Shown piece by piece: positions 61,444 through 64,000 of a stretch of 64,000 bases of DNA; position 1 is the first letter of the stretch, and each line of letters begins with the position of its first letter. The notes beneath the pieces are model-generated. The model made no database searches and had not been told where the DNA came from. It was given only the letters and a program-made list of their open reading frames with translations. The stretch lies in the NCBI GenBank assembly GCA_014872805.1, contig WKFN01000003.1, positions 62,001 to 126,000 on the forward strand, given 5' to 3'. The DNA is from Opacimonas sp014872805. GTDB lineage: Bacteria > Pseudomonadota > Gammaproteobacteria > Enterobacterales > Alteromonadaceae. A program made the position numbers and the translations under genes.

Positions 61444-62490
61444 TTAGAACGCGTAAACGGCAGAGAACATTAAGTAGTTAGAGCTTAAATCAGTTGCTTC
61501 GTCTTGTGAATATTCACCAAACTCAACACCTGTTTTTAATTTAGACGTTACAGAAGTAATCACGTTAACACCCCAATGAGTGCGGTCACGATCACCTAGA
61601 TCAGTTGTAGAGTTACCGTAGAAGAAAGTTGAACGAGTTGCATCGTTCCAGAAGTGACGGTATGCAAGAGTGAAAGAAGTACCTTCTTCAACTTTAGTTT
61701 CGCCATCTACAGTGATGATGTCAGGAACAGCAACGGTACCTACATAACGACCATATTCACCCTGAGCTACAGAGATACGAAGGTCATTTTTACCGCCCGT
61801 TTTGATTTTGGCTGCTGCGTTGAAGCCTACTGCCGTTTCGTCGATACCAGATTGGTCCACTTTACGGAATAATGCACCTACGTTGGCTTGACCCCAGTCA
61901 CCTTTAAAGTCGTAACGAGCAATGATGTCAGGCATAGATTGCTTAGATTCATCGCGGTCACCGCCGAATGTGAATGGGTTTTCAAGTGCGAAAGAGAAAC
62001 CGCCGTTAGTATAACGGATTTGACCTTGACGGATAAACGCTTCACCTACGTGCGCGCCACCAAAATCAAGCGTTTCAGCAAGAGCGTGTAGAGGCATAAA
62101 AGTAGACCAAGTTTGACCCACTAACCAGTTATCCCACTTGATGAACGCGTGACGAATACGAATACCAGAAGAGTTAGAAATGATTTCGTTACCTTCTGCA
62201 GTAGCAGCATCAACTTCAAATACACCGGTTACTTTACCGTGTTGAACTTTAAACTGTAAACGAGACTGGTCGGCATTGAAGTCAGTCTGGCTGAAATCGC
62301 CTGCGCCAGCAGAACCGATCCAGTAACCGTCACGGTAAAGGTCACCGTTTACGTGACGTGCGTCCATTTTGATGAAACCGCCAAGAGTTACTTTAGTGTC
62401 ACCGTCTTCTGCAAGAGTAACGGCAGCGTTTGCTTGTGAAGCTAAGCCAAGAGCAACAGCAGCTGCTGTTAAAGATAATAGTTTTTTCAT
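61444..62490 (-). CDS. DcaP-like outer-membrane porin
   Basis: 348 residues. Signal peptide MKKLLSLTAAAVALGLASQA with cleavage at NA-AV; then VTLGGFIKMDARHVNGDLYR, the DcaP-type start, DQSRLQFKVQHG and GIRIRHAFIKWDNWLVGQTW, and a C-terminal aromatic (Phe) required for barrel assembly. Members form trimeric channels that take up carboxylates or other small anions. Codon usage is strongly biased to preferred codons (many GTA, GCA, CGT), suggesting high expression. The neighbouring D-lactate gene suggests a carboxylate role, which is inference. Region 62491-62693 upstream carries an AAAACCG/CGGTTTT hairpin at 62587-62606 and presumably its promoter. Confidence 0.85.
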   Translation of the reverse strand: MKKLLSLTAAAVALGLASQANAAVTLAEDGDTKVTLGGFIKMDARHVNGDLYRDGYWIGSAGAGDFSQTDFNADQSRLQFKVQHGKVTGVFEVDAATAEGNEIISNSSGIRIRHAFIKWDNWLVGQTWSTFMPLHALAETLDFGGAHVGEAFIRQGQIRYTNGGFSFALENPFTFGGDRDESKQSMPDIIARYDFKGDWGQANVGALFRKVDQSGIDETAVGFNAAAKIKTGGKNDLRISVAQGEYGRYVGTVAVPDIITVDGETKVEEGTSFTLAYRHFWNDATRSTFFYGNSTTDLGDRDRTHWGVNVITSVTSKLKTGVEFGEYSQDEATDLSSNYLMFSAVYAF

Positions 62491-62693
62491 AGTTGTGTGT
62501 TCCCATTTGTGTTAACAAAAAACAAACAGAACATTAATATTCAATTAGCGATTGATAAATACGACTTTGGCACAAGACCCTTGCACAAAACCGCGCAATC
62601 GGTTTTAACGACAAAGGTCCTTAATAAAATAAAATTTGATGAAAAAACAAACGCAGTTGTAAAAAATACGTAAGTAAGACTTGATGGTTTGTG

Positions 62694-62876
62694 TTAATTT
62701 TGTTGTTTTCTAGGAGTAAGAGATTCTATCTCAGCCCAGACTTTTTCTGCTTCTGCAGTGATCATGGCATACGCTTTCATATCGCCGTTACGTTGTGCGT
62801 GCATGCCTTTTTCAAGCAGTGCATCGTACTTTTTACGAAGCTTTTTCTCGGGATTACTCTTGAACAGTCCAAACAT
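62694..62876 (-). CDS. DUF6435 (Lacal_2735) family protein
   Basis: 60 residues, highly charged and mostly helical. The start MFGLFKSNPEKKLRKKYDAL and the following KGMHAQRNGDMKAYA match the DUF6435 family of small proteins widespread in marine gammaproteobacteria and Bacteroidetes. Function unknown. It lies on the same strand as the porin, with a hairpin between. Confidence 0.8.
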   Translation of the reverse strand: MFGLFKSNPEKKLRKKYDALLEKGMHAQRNGDMKAYAMITAEAEKVWAEIESLTPRKQQN

Positions 62877-62930
62877 AAAAGGTCCTTTTGTTAGAAAATC
62901 ATCTAATACTATAATCGTATATGCAAAGGT

Positions 62931-63320
62931 TTATAATTTTAAAAGTTGATAGACATGATTACGTAATGGTGTTGGAAAAGGGACAAGTTTTTCTGAAAAA
63001 TTACTCACCTGATCCACAATTGTTAACAGTTCTTGTACTTTTTCAGGGTTAAGTCGAGGTGACTGCTGTTCTAACCAGGTAATAAAATGTTCTTCATCCG
63101 CAAAAGTATCAGGGATCAGTTTTGAGAGTTGCGGTAAACAATAGTGTAACCATTCTGTTCGATAACTGCCGAATAACCTTTCTGGGAAACCATATAAGTC
63201 GCGAATATCTTGTTCAATATCAACCAGATCATAGGGTTTATCCAATACGATCCTAAGGTAAGTTAACAAGCCGATGTCTTGTGATAACTGTGTTTTTAGT
63301 TCAGTGTAAAAAGTTTGCAT
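62931..63320 (-). CDS. Uncharacterised protein
   Basis: 129 residues, soluble and alpha-helical, acidic. No signal peptide, membrane segment or motif I recognise; a WLHYCLPQLSKLIPDTF segment and two Pro-rich stretches are seen. It may be co-transcribed with the DUF6435 gene 54 nt downstream. Coding status is supported by length, an ATG start and absence of competing frames. Confidence 0.65.
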   Translation of the reverse strand: MQTFYTELKTQLSQDIGLLTYLRIVLDKPYDLVDIEQDIRDLYGFPERLFGSYRTEWLHYCLPQLSKLIPDTFADEEHFITWLEQQSPRLNPEKVQELLTIVDQVSNFSEKLVPFPTPLRNHVYQLLKL

Positions 63321-63395
63321 TTATATGTGAACCTTTTTTGAACAGCCTGCGTAACTATTATGCACTGTTGAAGTGTGTACGCGTTCTTGCTGTTT

Positions 63396-63420
63396 AGCCC
63401 ACCTTTTGGTGGGCTTTTTT
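63396..63420 (+). terminator. Plus-strand rho-independent terminator without an identified gene
   Basis: AGCCCACC/GGTGGGCT gives an 8-bp stem with a 4-nt loop, followed by TTTTT on the plus strand (A-rich on the minus strand is absent). No plus-strand gene lies upstream; the nearest gene (62931-63320) is on the other strand. It may end a short noncoding transcript from 63321-63395. Confidence 0.7.
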
Positions 63421-63447
63421 ATATCCTAATTCTACGCACTAATACTC

Positions 63448-63564
63448 TTACGCAGATGAACCGACCCATTTTCTCGCGTTTGTCGATAACCGACTTTGAT
63501 GCCGTTCCGGCAAAGCGACACTGTATATTTCTTTTAAACGAGATAACCATTGTTCTGGATTCAT
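63448..63564 (-). CDS. Possible 38-residue small protein downstream of accC
   Basis: ATG at 63564 opens a frame of 38 codons reading MNPEQWLSRLKEIYSVALPE and then RHQSRLSTNARKWVGSSA. It has a natural amphipathic, basic composition and no competing frame. The upstream RBS is weak, and the accC terminator (63589-63616) separates it from accC. It could be a short real gene or the remnant of a longer one. Confidence 0.4.
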   Translation of the reverse strand: MNPEQWLSRLKEIYSVALPERHQSRLSTNARKWVGSSA

Positions 63565-63588
63565 TGTTATCACACACATCTTTGCACT

Positions 63589-63616
63589 AAAAAAAAGCCC
63601 CTTCAATGAAGGGGCT
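63589..63616 (-). terminator. Rho-independent terminator after accC
   Basis: On the minus strand AGCCCCTTC/GAAGGGGCT forms a 9-bp stem with a 3-nt loop, followed by a T-run of eight (partly within the stem end). It begins 22 nt after the accC stop, which means accC is the last gene of its operon here. Confidence 0.88.
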
Positions 63617-63637
63617 CTATTTTATCAGCAGAACATA

Positions 63638-64000
63638 TTACTGCAGACCGAGTTTCTTCTCTAGATAGTGGATATTAGTGCCACCAGCAAAGAAGTTCTC
63701 ATCTGCCATGATCATTTTTTGCAGATCGACATTGGTTTTGATGCCATCCACTACAAGTTCTTCAAGTGCGTGACGCATCTTGTTGATTGCTTCGTCACGG
63801 CTCTCACCATAAGTAATTAACTTACCTATCATCGAGTCATAAAATGGCGGTACAGAATAACCACTATAGATATGTGAATCCCAACGCACACCTAAACCAC
63901 CTGGTGCGTGGAACATATCAATTTTACCGGGACTTGGTAAGAAGGTTTTTGGATCTTCAGCATTAATCCGGCATTCAATGGCGTGACCTTTGATTTTGAT
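63638..64000 (-). CDS. accC: Acetyl-CoA carboxylase biotin carboxylase subunit (3' part only)
   Basis: The frame is open to the right window edge, so only the last 120 residues are seen; the Met at 63916 is internal. The biotin carboxylase C-terminal domain is recognised from KGHAIECRINAEDPKTFLPS, GLGVRWDSHIYSGYSVPPFY, DSMIGKLITYGESRDEAI and KTNVDLQKMIMADENFFAGG, ending KKLGLQ. It carboxylates biotin on AccB with ATP and bicarbonate in the first step of fatty-acid synthesis. A terminator follows directly, so prmA, its usual next gene, is not co-transcribed here. Confidence 0.95.
   Translation of the reverse strand: MKIKGHAIECRINAEDPKTFLPSPGKIDMFHAPGGLGVRWDSHIYSGYSVPPFYDSMIGKLITYGESRDEAINKMRHALEELVVDGIKTNVDLQKMIMADENFFAGGTNIHYLEKKLGLQ

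Noticed and set aside
62587..62606. AAAACCG/CGGTTTT hairpin as a strong terminator or sRNA
   Set aside because: Stem is only seven A/T-rich pairs with no extended T-run; noted with the porin upstream region but not called separately.
63375..63590. Plus-strand 71-codon open frame near the right end
   Set aside because: It runs through the hairpin at 63396-63420, has no RBS or family resemblance, and is antisense to a more protein-like minus-strand frame.
1..64000. Search by eye for CRISPR arrays, tRNA/rRNA genes, insertion sequences and phage genes
   Set aside because: No regularly spaced repeats, cloverleaf-like gene, transposase, integrase or terminal inverted repeats were seen; low-level tRNA detection without software is imperfect.

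Overview
The window looks like chromosomal DNA of a marine-type gammaproteobacterium, most likely of the order Alteromonadales. This is judged from protein resemblance and gene order only. GreB, OmpR, NfuA, Fis, SlyX, the YheS/T/U proteins and PurH/PurD are of gammaproteobacterial type, and many neighbours are also neighbours in the E. coli 74-76 min region (fkpA, slyX, yheSTU, prkB, nudE, yrfG, hslR, hslO, envZ, ompR, greB, tex, gntX/comF, bioH, nfuA, gsp). The DNA is moderately AT-rich, densely coded, and convergent genes often overlap by a few bases at their 3' ends. I saw no tRNA, rRNA, CRISPR array, insertion sequence, integrase or phage gene.

Layout. Positions 1-3045 hold a plus-strand cytochrome c oxidase assembly block: the end of a thioredoxin-like protein, then heme A synthase, heme O synthase and SCO. 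Positions 3099-14783 carry housekeeping genes: polysaccharide deacetylase, a truncated sodium:bile-acid-type transporter, a DinF-like MATE pump, nfuA, a secreted M14 peptidase, comF/bioH, tex, a SMUG2-type glycosylase and greB. Positions 15002-27137 hold a small Phd-like ORF, a hybrid histidine kinase, an FkpA-type isomerase, the slyX/yheV/yheS-T-U group, cysQ, nudE, yrfG and a REC-GGDEF diguanylate cyclase. Positions 27233-38613 are one minus-strand type II secretion operon, gspC-D-E-F-G-H-I-J-K-L-M-N. Positions 38739-48587 hold hslR-hslO, envZ-ompR, a phosphoribulokinase-like protein, purH-purD, dusB-fis and prmA. Positions 48598-63564 are a more variable block: S10 peptidase, HiPIP, flavin reductase, an HNH + FAN1-like/DnaQ nuclease pair, a Fur-regulated siderophore receptor, an orphan ParD-like protein, an FeS D-lactate dehydrogenase with a divergent LysR, and a DcaP-like porin. 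The window ends inside accC. In many relatives accC is followed directly by prmA-dusB-fis, so this block appears to split that cluster.

The most notable signals are apparent point lesions in otherwise good genes. greB has an in-frame TAA at its 19th codon. The major pseudopilin GspG has Val where prepilin peptidase needs Gly at -1, while all four other pseudopilins keep Gly. A small membrane-protein reading frame downstream of nfuA has an in-frame TAA at codon 6. The bile-acid symporter is reduced to its C-terminal half. These could be real mutations (loss of type II secretion and of full-length GreB) or sequence errors; read-level checking decides. The other item of biological interest is the HNH gene 4 nt upstream of a FAN1-type VRR-NUC nuclease fused to a DnaQ-type 3'-5' exonuclease.
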